DNA of 13,523 nucleotides from Candidatus Omnitrophota bacterium. Its GTDB lineage: Bacteria > Omnitrophota > Gorgyraeia > Pluralincolimonadales > Pluralincolimonadaceae. Location: NCBI GenBank assembly GCA_020061685.1, contig JAGUXU010000115.1, positions 1 through 13,523 of the forward strand, read 5' to 3'. The position numbers and the translations under genes are program-made. Shown here piece after piece: positions 7,108-13,523 of the stretch; positions within the stretch are counted from its first letter, which is position 1; each line of letters opens with the position of its first letter. The notes under the pieces are model-generated. The model saw nothing but the letters and a program-made list of their open reading frames with translations. It did no database searches and was not told where the DNA came from.

Positions 7108-8197
7108 GAAGCGCTTCCTTATATATACCTTCTATATCAGAGGCCACTCTCTCGGCCGAGAAATTCCTTATCGCATATTCGCGCCCGGCATTACCGAGGG
7201 CCTTCGCGAACGCCGGATCCCGCAGCAACTTCAATAAGGCGTCCTTGAGCGAGGCACTATCGCCCCGCCTGACAAGAAGCCCTGCTTTGCCGTCATCGAG
7301 GATCTGGCGGAATTCGCTTAAATCGGATGCCACTACAGGGCGACGCATCATCATCGCCTCCACGACCCCCAGGCCGAACCCTTCGGTTATGCTCGGCCTT
7401 ACGAATACATCCATTATAGCAAGAAATTCCGCCACATTTAACATCTGCCCGAAGAAGAAGACCGATCTCTCTATGCCGAGCTGCCTAGCTCTTCTCTCAA
7501 GTCCGCCCCTTATCCTGCCGTCGCCTATTATTATAAGCTGCGCCGCCGGGATATCCTTAAGCAGCCTTCCGAAAGCCTCGAGTAATACCATGTGGCCTTT
7601 TTCCGGAGCGAGCCTTGAGACTATGCCTACGGTGGGGGCGTCTTTAAGGCCGTATCTTGCCCGTATCTCGCGTATCTTTGTCTCATGATCCTCCGTCCTG
7701 AATCTATCACGGTCTATCCCGTTGAGGACGACGCGTATCTTCGTATTATCCCTTCCGAACGCCTCCCTTAGATCTTTCGCTACAGCCTCGCTTATCGCTA
7801 TTGTCCTGTCTCCCCAACAGGGCAGGAATTTCCTGAAAAAATGCGGGCGATAGAAACCGTGCCACGTCACCACATAAGGGATCCCCGTCATCTTTGAAAG
7901 TATGTGCGCCGTGAAATGCGCCACCCTCGTCTGGGCATGTATGATATCTATCCTTTCCTTCCTTATAACGGAGCGAAGCTTTAAAGCCGCTATCCATATC
8001 TTCGGGCTGAGTACGGATTTAGTGTCAAGCGGCACGTCTATATGGACGACCCCGGAAGGCAATCCGCCTTTTAATTCGCCTCCGCCGGAGGCGAGGAAGA
8101 CTTTGTGCCCCTTCCTGCAGAGATAATCCGCGAGCGTCACCGTATAGACGGGTATGCCGCCTATCTTCAGATGGCTCGTTATTAAAAGGATATTCAT
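7094..8197 (-). CDS. GT4 family glycosyltransferase (GT-B fold)
   Basis: A retaining glycosyltransferase of 367 residues using a nucleotide-activated sugar, probably acting on LPS core or an outer sugar. The N-terminal acceptor domain starts MNILLITSHLKIGGIPVYTV, with the glycine-rich loop; HAQTRVAHF and TWHGFYRPHFF follow. The C-terminal donor domain begins near 187 (TVGIVSRLAPEKGH), and the E-x7-E motif uses Glu272 and Glu280 (TEGFGLGVVEAM). It is clearly paralogous to the N-terminal half of the upstream fusion protein (compare HARSRVPAIIGYY and TCHGYYSRRLF there). It lies six bases after the fusion gene. GT4 covers many sugars, so donor and acceptor stay open. Confidence 0.87.
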   Translation of the reverse strand: MNILLITSHLKIGGIPVYTVTLADYLCRKGHKVFLASGGGELKGGLPSGVVHIDVPLDTKSVLSPKIWIAALKLRSVIRKERIDIIHAQTRVAHFTAHILSKMTGIPYVVTWHGFYRPHFFRKFLPCWGDRTIAISEAVAKDLREAFGRDNTKIRVVLNGIDRDRFRTEDHETKIREIRARYGLKDAPTVGIVSRLAPEKGHMVLLEAFGRLLKDIPAAQLIIIGDGRIRGGLERRARQLGIERSVFFFGQMLNVAEFLAIMDVFVRPSITEGFGLGVVEAMMMRRPVVASDLSEFRQILDDGKAGLLVRRGDSASLKDALLKLLRDPAFAKALGNAGREYAIRNFSAERVASDIEGIYKEALHERT

Positions 8198-8203
8198 CCG
8201 CGT

Positions 8204-10288
8204 TTAAATCTCCTTGACGGCCTTCAGTACCTCGGCCACAGTTATCTCGCGCATACACCGTGTATCGGAACAGACGGGCTTATAACACGGGGCGCATCTT
8301 AGATCCTTCGCGATGACGACATAATTCTTTGCCGGCGGCAGATGGCGCAAGGGCTCCGTCGGCCCGAACAAAGCCACGAAAGGCGTCTTCATCGCGGCGG
8401 CTATGTGCATAGGCGCGCTGTCGCTTGTGATCAGGCACTTAAACCTCTTCATCAAAGCGGCCAGTTCGGTAAGCGAGGTCTTGCCTATCAGGTTTATCGG
8501 CTTGGACCTGGCGAGTTTTAATATCTCGACGCCTGTCTCCGCGTCGGCCTTGCCGCCGACCAAGACCGTCCTTATCTCCGTCTGTCCCAGCACATCGCAG
8601 ATCTTCGCGAAATTCTCCGGCGACCATCTCTTCGTCGCCCATTTGGGGCTCGCCCCCGGATTTATACCGACCAATACCTGATTCTCGCCGACCCATTCAC
8701 CCTCCAGTAATCTCCTTGCCGCCTCCTCGTCACCGGAGCTGGGCCATAGTTCGAGGTCGTGCGGGGGTTTTTCTATCCCCAGCATCGCCAGGACCCTGAA
8801 CTGGTGCTCGACCGGCGGAATGGCATACTTGAGGTCGCTTATCGTCCTGTTAAGCAGGAACCAGTATTTTCCTTTCTTGTATCCGTACCTGTCCGGCGCG
8901 GAACTTAAAAAAGCGAAGAGATGGCTCCTTGAATTATGCTGCAGGTCAATTACCTCCTCAAATCCGTATCCCCTGATCTCTTTTGCCAACTCAAAGAACC
9001 GTATCAGGCCTTTGTCTTTTCCTTTTCTGTCGTAAACGATCATCTCATCGATATAAGGACAGCCTTTTAATGCCTGGCTTTCCGTCCGCCCTATCAATAG
9101 CGCGATGAAGGCTTTTGGGTTCTTCTGGCGGATAGCGCGTATCGAAGGGGTGGCCAAAACGCAATCTCCCGCCGCGCCTATCTTTATTATCAATATCCTT
9201 TTAACTTCCGCCGCCTCCTCATAGATCTTGACCGTATCGCTGACCATCTTATCCAGGGTGTATTTTTCCTCGGCGTCATTCCTCGCTTTTTGCGCTAATT
9301 CGCCGGAAAGCCGCCTGTCCTTCAGGAGCCTGACTACCGCCTCGCTCATCGCCTGAGAGTCCTCGGGCGGGACGAGGAGCCCGTTATCACCGTCGCGTAT
9401 GATCTCAGTGACTCCTCCCACGCTCGTAGCCACCACCGGGACACCGGCCGCGAAGGCCTCTATTATTACCCTCCCGAATCCTTCCTGTGTGGTGGTCGCC
9501 AGGACCAGGACGTCCAGGCGCGACAATATCTCGGGGATATCGCTTCTTCTTCCTAAAAATTCCACGTATCTGCTTAAGCCGAGCCTCCGGACCAGGTCCT
9601 CCAATTCCTGCCTGTACTTCGCTTTCTCCGCCGGGGCATCACCCACTACGAGGACCTTAAGCCTCGGGACGGATTTTATGGCCTTCGAGACCGCCCTTAA
9701 GAAATAAGTGTGCCCTTTGATAGGCGAGAGCCTGCCGATAATACCTATCACGAATTCTCTCTTGGGTGATTCATCCGGCTGCCGGTATTTAAATCTATCG
9801 AGGTCCACGCCCCGGTAGACGAGCCTGATCCGCCGGTAGGGGACGCCGAAATTATCCATCATATGCTTCGCGATGACCTGGCTTATTACGACCACGAACT
9901 TGCCCCATCCCATAACGCCGCTAAAACTGAAGAGCCGCCTTGAATAATACCCGTGGCAGGTGGTGATAAAGACGACGCCGGAACGCCTGGCCGCGTAATA
10001 TCCTATTATCGCCGGCACCCTGCTCCTGGCGTGGATTATATCGGCTTTCTCCAGCCGGAGTATCTTCGCGACAGCCGGGATCATCTTTAAGACCGTAAAA
10101 GGATTTTTGCTGTGGACGGGCAGCGAGTAATGCCGTACCCCGTCCGCCTCAAGCTGTTTGACGAGTTCTCCGCCGTTAGAGATGACGACACAGCGGTGCC
10201 CCGCTTTCACGAGCCTTGCCGCGAGGTCCACGACACCCGTCTCGACACCCCCCGTATTAAGTTCGGGTAAGATCTGTATTATAGTCAC
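8204..10288 (-). CDS. Bifunctional glycosyltransferase: N-terminal GT4 fused to C-terminal GT9
   Basis: A 694-residue protein containing two complete glycosyltransferases. Residues 1-360 are GT4: LPELNTGGVETG (8-19), HARSRVP (86-92), IGRLSPIKGHT (184-194) and E-x7-E at Glu269/Glu277. Residues 362-694 are GT9: IGAAGDCVLATPSIRAIR with Asp375, GINPGASPKWATKRWSPENF (541-560), SDSAPMHIAAAM (622-633), and the tail C-x2-C-x4-C-x4-C then MREITVAEV. There is no linker; the last GT4 helix (KIYEEAAE) runs straight into the first GT9 strand (VKRILIIK). The start is GTG, overlapping the small upstream gene as GTGA, and the usual GT4 opening begins right there. Inferred role: two successive sugar transfers in LPS assembly, the second probably heptose. 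Confidence 0.88.
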   Translation of the reverse strand: MTIIQILPELNTGGVETGVVDLAARLVKAGHRCVVISNGGELVKQLEADGVRHYSLPVHSKNPFTVLKMIPAVAKILRLEKADIIHARSRVPAIIGYYAARRSGVVFITTCHGYYSRRLFSFSGVMGWGKFVVVISQVIAKHMMDNFGVPYRRIRLVYRGVDLDRFKYRQPDESPKREFVIGIIGRLSPIKGHTYFLRAVSKAIKSVPRLKVLVVGDAPAEKAKYRQELEDLVRRLGLSRYVEFLGRRSDIPEILSRLDVLVLATTTQEGFGRVIIEAFAAGVPVVATSVGGVTEIIRDGDNGLLVPPEDSQAMSEAVVRLLKDRRLSGELAQKARNDAEEKYTLDKMVSDTVKIYEEAAEVKRILIIKIGAAGDCVLATPSIRAIRQKNPKAFIALLIGRTESQALKGCPYIDEMIVYDRKGKDKGLIRFFELAKEIRGYGFEEVIDLQHNSRSHLFAFLSSAPDRYGYKKGKYWFLLNRTISDLKYAIPPVEHQFRVLAMLGIEKPPHDLELWPSSGDEEAARRLLEGEWVGENQVLVGINPGASPKWATKRWSPENFAKICDVLGQTEIRTVLVGGKADAETGVEILKLARSKPINLIGKTSLTELAALMKRFKCLITSDSAPMHIAAAMKTPFVALFGPTEPLRHLPPAKNYVVIAKDLRCAPCYKPVCSDTRCMREITVAEVLKAVKEI
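9214..9220 (-). promoter_or_regulatory. Relic ribosome-binding site at the GT4/GT9 junction
   Basis: On the minus strand GAGGAGG (9220-9214, coding Glu-Glu-Ala of the fusion) lies eight bases before the GTT codon (9205-9203) for Val362, exactly where the GT9 domain begins. GTT is one base from GTG. This looks like the site of a formerly separate GT9 gene whose start codon was lost when the two frames were joined. It may be coincidence, since GAG and GCG codons are common here. Confidence 0.4.
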
Positions 10289-10500
10289 TTCTTATTCCGT
10301 TTATCGCTGTCGTTCAGCCAGATATACGTAAGCACCGACGCGGCGGCGGCGCCGATAAGGACAAAAGCGTAGATAGACCCCTTATTCGGGTTCTTCCATA
10401 TGATGCCGGGTATCAGGTCTTTGGTCGCGTCCACGATAGCGCCGATAATCCCGCCGAGCAAGCCCATCCCTATCAGGATAGATATATTCCTTCTGGTCAT
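10285..10500 (-). CDS. Small two-helix membrane protein, function unknown
   Basis: A 71-residue protein I do not recognise. Hydrophobic segments lie at about 6-23 (ISILIGMGLLGGIIGAIV) and 43-62 (IYAFVLIGAAAASVLTYIWL), with a short polar hairpin containing WKNPNKG between them. The positive ends (TRRN at the start, KRNKK at the end) predict both termini in the cytoplasm. The start is placed at the second of two ATG codons: GGAGG (10508-10512) lies seven bases before it, but only one base before the first ATG (10506), which is too close. It lies between the acyltransferase-ELM1 gene and the GT4-GT9 gene, overlapping the latter's GTG by GTGA, so it is surely translated with the LPS operon. A scaffold or stabilising role for membrane-bound LPS enzymes is only a guess. 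Confidence 0.7.
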   Translation of the reverse strand: MTRRNISILIGMGLLGGIIGAIVDATKDLIPGIIWKNPNKGSIYAFVLIGAAAASVLTYIWLNDSDKRNKK

Positions 10501-10507
10501 CCTCATG

Positions 10508-10514
10508 CCTCCTT
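10508..10514 (-). promoter_or_regulatory. Ribosome-binding site that fixes the small membrane protein start
   Basis: AAGGAGG on the minus strand (10514-10508) overlaps the TAA stop of the upstream acyltransferase-ELM1 gene. Its GGAGG core lies seven bases from the ATG at 10500 and one base from the ATG at 10506, so the downstream ATG is preferred. Confidence 0.7.
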
Positions 10515-12454
10515 TATATTATTTTACTTAACGCCGACCGTATTAGATCCATATCGCTAAAGGCCGCAGGCGGTGCGGGCTGCCTGCCTGAATCGCAGAT
10601 ATCCTTCTTGATGCGGCCCGTATCCGAAAGCCTGACAAGGCCTTCTTTCTCCAAATTCGCCAATGCCGATTCCTGCTTTGTCCTGAATAATGGCCGTTTC
10701 TTCCGCGGCATGAAGACGACCGGCCTCCTGCCTGAAGCGATCGCCTCGGTCACCATCGCTATCGATTCGCCGGAGGCGACCAGTATATTCGAGAGGGCCA
10801 ATATCCCTTCGATAGCGCCTTCAAAATTACTCTCGTTGGCTATCAAAAGAAGTTTCACCCGCCCGGCACCGCCAGCCAGTGTTTTAACGGCGTTCTCGAC
10901 GGCGCCCGAGGTCCTCCTCGAGGTCGTTATAAGGACTTCCGCGTCCAGTTCCTCGGCCGCGTGTAAGGCCTCATCGAGCACAGCGGTCACGAGGTCCGCA
11001 TCTAAAGCGTATGCCTTGCTGTCGCCGCCGATCAAGACCCCTATGACGCTGCCTTTCGTGATATCGACCCGTTCTCTTAAGGCCGAAGCATATTTAGAAA
11101 GCGACTCGGCCGTCAGGCCAGTCACGGCGCCTTTAGTAAAGACGGCCTTCGGCGTCTTTTTAATCTTATCATGCAGCGGTATTATCGCCAGGTCGTATCC
11201 CTCTACGGGATAGACATTAGGCCGCATCACGACTATCGCCTTGGCGTTAAGCTCTTTCTTCAGTGACAGGGCTATGCCTGCCGCCGGAGAGCCGCAGGAT
11301 ATTATGAAGTCGGCGTAGGCGGCGTTGATCCTGTCATAGGCCTCTTTCGGAAAACAGAACGAAAGCCGATGCAGATCAAATCCGAGGAGAGTGCCCATAT
11401 CGAATACCGCCCTTAAATATCCATTCTTAAACCTTACCTCAAGGGCCTCTATTATCGTGTCTTTCTCCTCGTATCCGGATTCCGTGCGCAGGTCCTTGAC
11501 CATACCGGCTACGGCAAGCGATTGCTTCAGGTGGCCGGCCTTTCCGTCGCTTATCACCAGGACATACTTCGTCGGCGTAGACTTCCAGCGCTTATGGAGC
11601 CAGAGCCACTGGTCCGGATGTTTTTCTATATACGACTGCAGGACAGCGGCGAACCTCTGCAGTATCTCGTGTACATCTTTCTTTATATCCCCGGACGGGA
11701 GGACCGAGATATCGTCTTCTATGGAGATCCGGTGGTACGGGCCTTTCTCGCGGATAATAAAGACGGGAAAGACGGGGGCGCCCGTCCTTAAAGAGAACTG
11801 GGCTACGCCTTTGGCGATCGAGGCCTTGCGTCCGAAGAAATCGACGAACTCACCGCGTTTGCCTCCGTCCTGGTCCGATAATATCCCGACCACCTCGTTG
11901 TCCTTAAGGGCCTGCATTATCTCTTCCTTCGCGTCTTCCTTGAATATCACGCGGGCCCCTTTGGAGCCGCGCATCTTGTTCAGATAACCGTTCAATCTCT
12001 CGAATTTCTGCCACCTAGCAAGGACGTTCATCTTAAAACCGTAGGCGCTGCCGACGAGCGAAGAAAGTTCCCAATTTCCGAAATGCGCGGTCAGATAAAT
12101 GGCGCCCTTGCCGTCTTCCTTAAGGGCTTTCCTTACCCTCTCTACGTCCGCGTCCCCTACCTTTATGTATTTTTTGACATACGCCTCATCAAGACGGGGA
12201 AACCTCAGCAACTCCACGTATGACTGCGAAAGGTTCTGATATATCCTCTTTATTATCCTGTTTAATTGCGCCGGCTTATACCGGCCGCGGAACGCCGCCC
12301 TTAAATTAGCGCGGGCGACCTGCTTTCTCTTCCCTATAAGATAATAGATGGCGCTCCCGAAAGACCTTCCGATCCAGAGCGAGAGCCGGAGCGGCAGCAG
12401 CCGCAGGAAGAACGCCTCGGCCTTAACTATCAAATATAGGATATAATCTTCCAA
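10514..12454 (-). CDS. Fusion: LpxL/HtrB-type lipid A acyltransferase + ELM1-like domain
   Basis: A 646-residue two-domain protein. Residues 1-293 match the lipid A secondary acyltransferases: a hydrophobic amphipathic N-terminus (YLIVKAEAFFLRLLPLRLSLWIG), the catalytic H-x4-E motif in HFGNWE (His124, Glu129), DQDGGKRGEFVDFFGRKA (194-211) and WLWLHKRWK (283-291). It should add an acyl chain from acyl-ACP to Kdo-lipid A at the inner membrane. Residues about 296-646 match the bacterial ELM1 family (Mito_fiss_Elm1): YVLVISDGKAGHLKQS (297-312), IGGDSKAYAL (475-484), ITTSRRTSG (509-517) and ASGESIAMVTEAIASG (560-575), a GT-B-like pattern of unknown bacterial function. The TTG start is supported by GAGGAG seven bases upstream, and the gene overlaps lpxK by 32 bases. 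A Pro/Ala-rich stretch near 625-631 is encoded by an imperfect GC-rich inverted repeat (10566-10587). Confidence 0.85.
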   Translation of the reverse strand: MEDYILYLIVKAEAFFLRLLPLRLSLWIGRSFGSAIYYLIGKRKQVARANLRAAFRGRYKPAQLNRIIKRIYQNLSQSYVELLRFPRLDEAYVKKYIKVGDADVERVRKALKEDGKGAIYLTAHFGNWELSSLVGSAYGFKMNVLARWQKFERLNGYLNKMRGSKGARVIFKEDAKEEIMQALKDNEVVGILSDQDGGKRGEFVDFFGRKASIAKGVAQFSLRTGAPVFPVFIIREKGPYHRISIEDDISVLPSGDIKKDVHEILQRFAAVLQSYIEKHPDQWLWLHKRWKSTPTKYVLVISDGKAGHLKQSLAVAGMVKDLRTESGYEEKDTIIEALEVRFKNGYLRAVFDMGTLLGFDLHRLSFCFPKEAYDRINAAYADFIISCGSPAAGIALSLKKELNAKAIVVMRPNVYPVEGYDLAIIPLHDKIKKTPKAVFTKGAVTGLTAESLSKYASALRERVDITKGSVIGVLIGGDSKAYALDADLVTAVLDEALHAAEELDAEVLITTSRRTSGAVENAVKTLAGGAGRVKLLLIANESNFEGAIEGILALSNILVASGESIAMVTEAIASGRRPVVFMPRKKRPLFRTKQESALANLEKEGLVRLSDTGRIKKDICDSGRQPAPPAAFSDMDLIRSALSKII

Positions 12455-13502
12455 AAAATTTCTCCTCGTTGTCTATCTTCATCTCGATGCCGAGAACCAG
12501 AAGCCTGATCGAGTGCTTAGCGATGAGAGCCGAGAGATGAATCAGCTTCGGAGTGTCTTTCTCGGTCGTAACTATGATATCGACACCTCCGGCCTTGCAC
12601 CCATCGATTATCTTCTCTATATCGTTCCCGGTATACCTGTGGTGGTCCATAAAGAAAAACCTTAAAGCGATATCAGCCCCTAAAGATTCTGCTGTCTTCT
12701 CGAATGACTCCGGCTGGCCTATGGCGCATACCAAAGCTATCTTCTTATTCTCTATCGCGGATAATCCGGGTTCTTCCCCGCCGGATATATCGGACAGCCT
12801 TGAGGGGACATAATACGAAGTAAATACCGCGGCGTTCGCGTTTATTACGCCGAGCCGCGCCTTCAGTCCCTGCGCCTTCGCGATGCTGTCGCCCTCTGCC
12901 CCTACCTTAGTCAGGACAAATATATCCGCCCGCTTAAGGGAAGAGATGGGTTCTCTTAAGGTCCCGCGGGGTATCAGCCGGCCGTTTCCGAAGGGATCGT
13001 TGATATCCAGAGTCACTATGTCAAGGTCCCTCTTGAGCCTCCAGTGCTGAAAGCCGTCGTCGAGCAAAATTACATCCGCCTTCAAGGATCCGGCGGCTTC
13101 TCTTGCGGTCCTTACCCTGTCCCTGCCGACCAAGACCGGGACGCCGGGAAGGCTCTTCTTAAGGAGCTCGACCTCATCCGACGTGACCTTATCCCCTCTA
13201 TAACCCCTGCTTAGGACCGCCACCTTCCTGCCCGAATCATTAAGGCGCCCGGCAATTGTAACGACAAGCGGCGTCTTGCCGGTGCCGCCCAAAGTTATAT
13301 TCCCCACGCTTATGACTTTGCAGGGCGGACGGTAAGACCTCAATATCCGCAGGCGATATAAAAATTTTATGGCCTCCGTGCCGAAATAATAAAAGGACGA
13401 GAAGAGCGAGAGAAACGGCCTGATGACGGCGGCAAGGAGTCCTTGCCTCTTGTCGTTCATCAAAGAATAGATATATGCCCTTATTATATCGCTCATGACC
13501 AT
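12423..13502 (-). CDS. lpxK: Tetraacyldisaccharide 4'-kinase (lipid A 4'-kinase)
   Basis: Phosphorylates the 4' position of the tetraacyldisaccharide 1-phosphate to give lipid IVA, at the cytoplasmic face of the inner membrane. The 359 residues are near the usual 330-350. An N-terminal hydrophobic stretch (about 24-50) matches the family's membrane-associated helix. The P-loop is GNITLGGTGKTP (67-78), followed by SRGYRGD, LLDDGFQHWRLKRDLDIV (146-163), FMDHHRYT (284-291) and TTEKD (312-316), all LpxK signatures. The ATG at 13502 directly follows an in-frame TAA (13505-13503), probably the end of an upstream gene with only seven codons in view. No clear ribosome site is visible, and a second ATG at 13496 (MSDIIRAY) is possible. 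It overlaps the next gene by 32 bases. Confidence 0.95.
   Translation of the reverse strand: MVMSDIIRAYIYSLMNDKRQGLLAAVIRPFLSLFSSFYYFGTEAIKFLYRLRILRSYRPPCKVISVGNITLGGTGKTPLVVTIAGRLNDSGRKVAVLSRGYRGDKVTSDEVELLKKSLPGVPVLVGRDRVRTAREAAGSLKADVILLDDGFQHWRLKRDLDIVTLDINDPFGNGRLIPRGTLREPISSLKRADIFVLTKVGAEGDSIAKAQGLKARLGVINANAAVFTSYYVPSRLSDISGGEEPGLSAIENKKIALVCAIGQPESFEKTAESLGADIALRFFFMDHHRYTGNDIEKIIDGCKAGGVDIIVTTEKDTPKLIHLSALIAKHSIRLLVLGIEMKIDNEEKFFGRLYPIFDS
12462..12467 (-). promoter_or_regulatory. Ribosome-binding site supporting the TTG start of the acyltransferase-ELM1 gene
   Basis: GAGGAG on the minus strand (12467-12462) is seven bases before TTG (12454-12452). It lies inside the last codons of lpxK. 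No in-frame ATG near the N-terminus has a comparable site, so TTG is the likely start. Confidence 0.7.
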
Positions 13503-13523
13503 TTAAACTATCAGGGGCCTTAT

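Noticed and set aside
8003..8029. TTGACA box inside the single-domain GT4 gene as a second promoter
   Set aside because: No acceptable -10 lies 16-18 bases downstream, and the box is in conserved coding sequence.
8061..8093. Hairpin TCGCCTCC-GCC-GGAGGCGA in the single-domain GT4 gene, sharing short pieces with the 28-bp palindrome
   Set aside because: The encoded ASGGGEL is what GT4 proteins normally have at this place and there is no length increase against the paralogue, so it is not evidence for an inserted copy.
10566..10587. GC-rich inverted repeat GCAGGC...GCCTGC near the 3' end of the acyltransferase-ELM1 gene
   Set aside because: Only six paired bases with a ten-base loop, no T-run, and inside coding sequence; it is not a terminator and too short to call a repeat family.
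10608..11987. Long plus-strand open frames opposite the acyltransferase-ELM1 gene
   Set aside because: They are shadows of the minus-strand fusion; their translations are serine/threonine-rich without motifs, and the sense frame has clear family motifs.
12995..13027. TTGACA box inside lpxK as a promoter
   Set aside because: The hexamer 17 bases downstream is AACGAT, which lacks the first T and matches only half of the -10 consensus.
13503..13523. Tail of an upstream gene ending in TAA directly before lpxK
   Set aside because: Only seven codons are visible, so neither the frame nor the product can be supported; noted in the lpxK entry only.

Overview
The window is one dense block of lipopolysaccharide (LPS) genes from a diderm (Gram-negative-type) bacterium. 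All thirteen genes lie on the minus strand, so the order below runs from high to low coordinates, in the direction of transcription. Genes overlap or are 1 to 6 bases apart, with a single 52-base gap, so almost everything is coding. There are no tRNAs, rRNAs, CRISPR arrays, transposases or phage genes. Base composition is near 50% G+C, yet ATA is used very freely for isoleucine and GTG and TTG starts occur. Together with the fused and multiplied glycosyltransferases this suggests an uncultivated lineage such as Candidatus Omnitrophota. That assignment is a guess from style and gene content; no marker gene is present.

Region 1 (13502 to 10285), lipid A: lpxK (lipid A 4'-kinase); a 646-residue fusion of an LpxL/HtrB-type lipid A acyltransferase with an ELM1-like (Mito_fiss_Elm1) domain; and a small two-helix membrane protein of unknown function.

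Region 2 (10288 to 4057), core or outer-sugar assembly: a 694-residue GT4-GT9 fusion, a separate GT4 glycosyltransferase and three more GT9 (ADP-heptose:LPS heptosyltransferase-like) genes. This makes four GT9 and two GT4 domains in about 6 kb. All four GT9 domains keep the N-terminal GD, the C-terminal DS[GA]PxHIA motif and a four-cysteine tail. One GT9 gene carries a 28-bp near-perfect palindrome translated in frame as a small glycine/serine-rich insert.

Region 3 (4004 to 1), sugar-nucleotide supply: hldD (ADP-heptose 6-epimerase), an hldE kinase domain without adenylyltransferase, kdsB (CMP-Kdo synthetase), kdsA (Kdo-8-phosphate synthase, metal-dependent type) and the first 172 codons of kdsD (arabinose-5-phosphate isomerase), cut by the window edge. 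The 52-base gap in front of this region, with the stop codon before it, holds a good sigma-70-type promoter candidate (TTGACA, 17 bases, TAAACT). Precursor synthesis could therefore be transcribed separately from the assembly genes.

Taken together, region 3 makes Kdo and ADP-heptose donors, region 2 transfers heptose and other sugars, and region 1 finishes lipid A. Missing from the window are waaA (Kdo transferase), kdsC, gmhA, gmhB and hldC. I saw no wholly new system. The most unusual items are the acyltransferase-ELM1 fusion, the GT4-GT9 fusion with a relic ribosome-binding site at its junction, and the palindrome inside a coding region.
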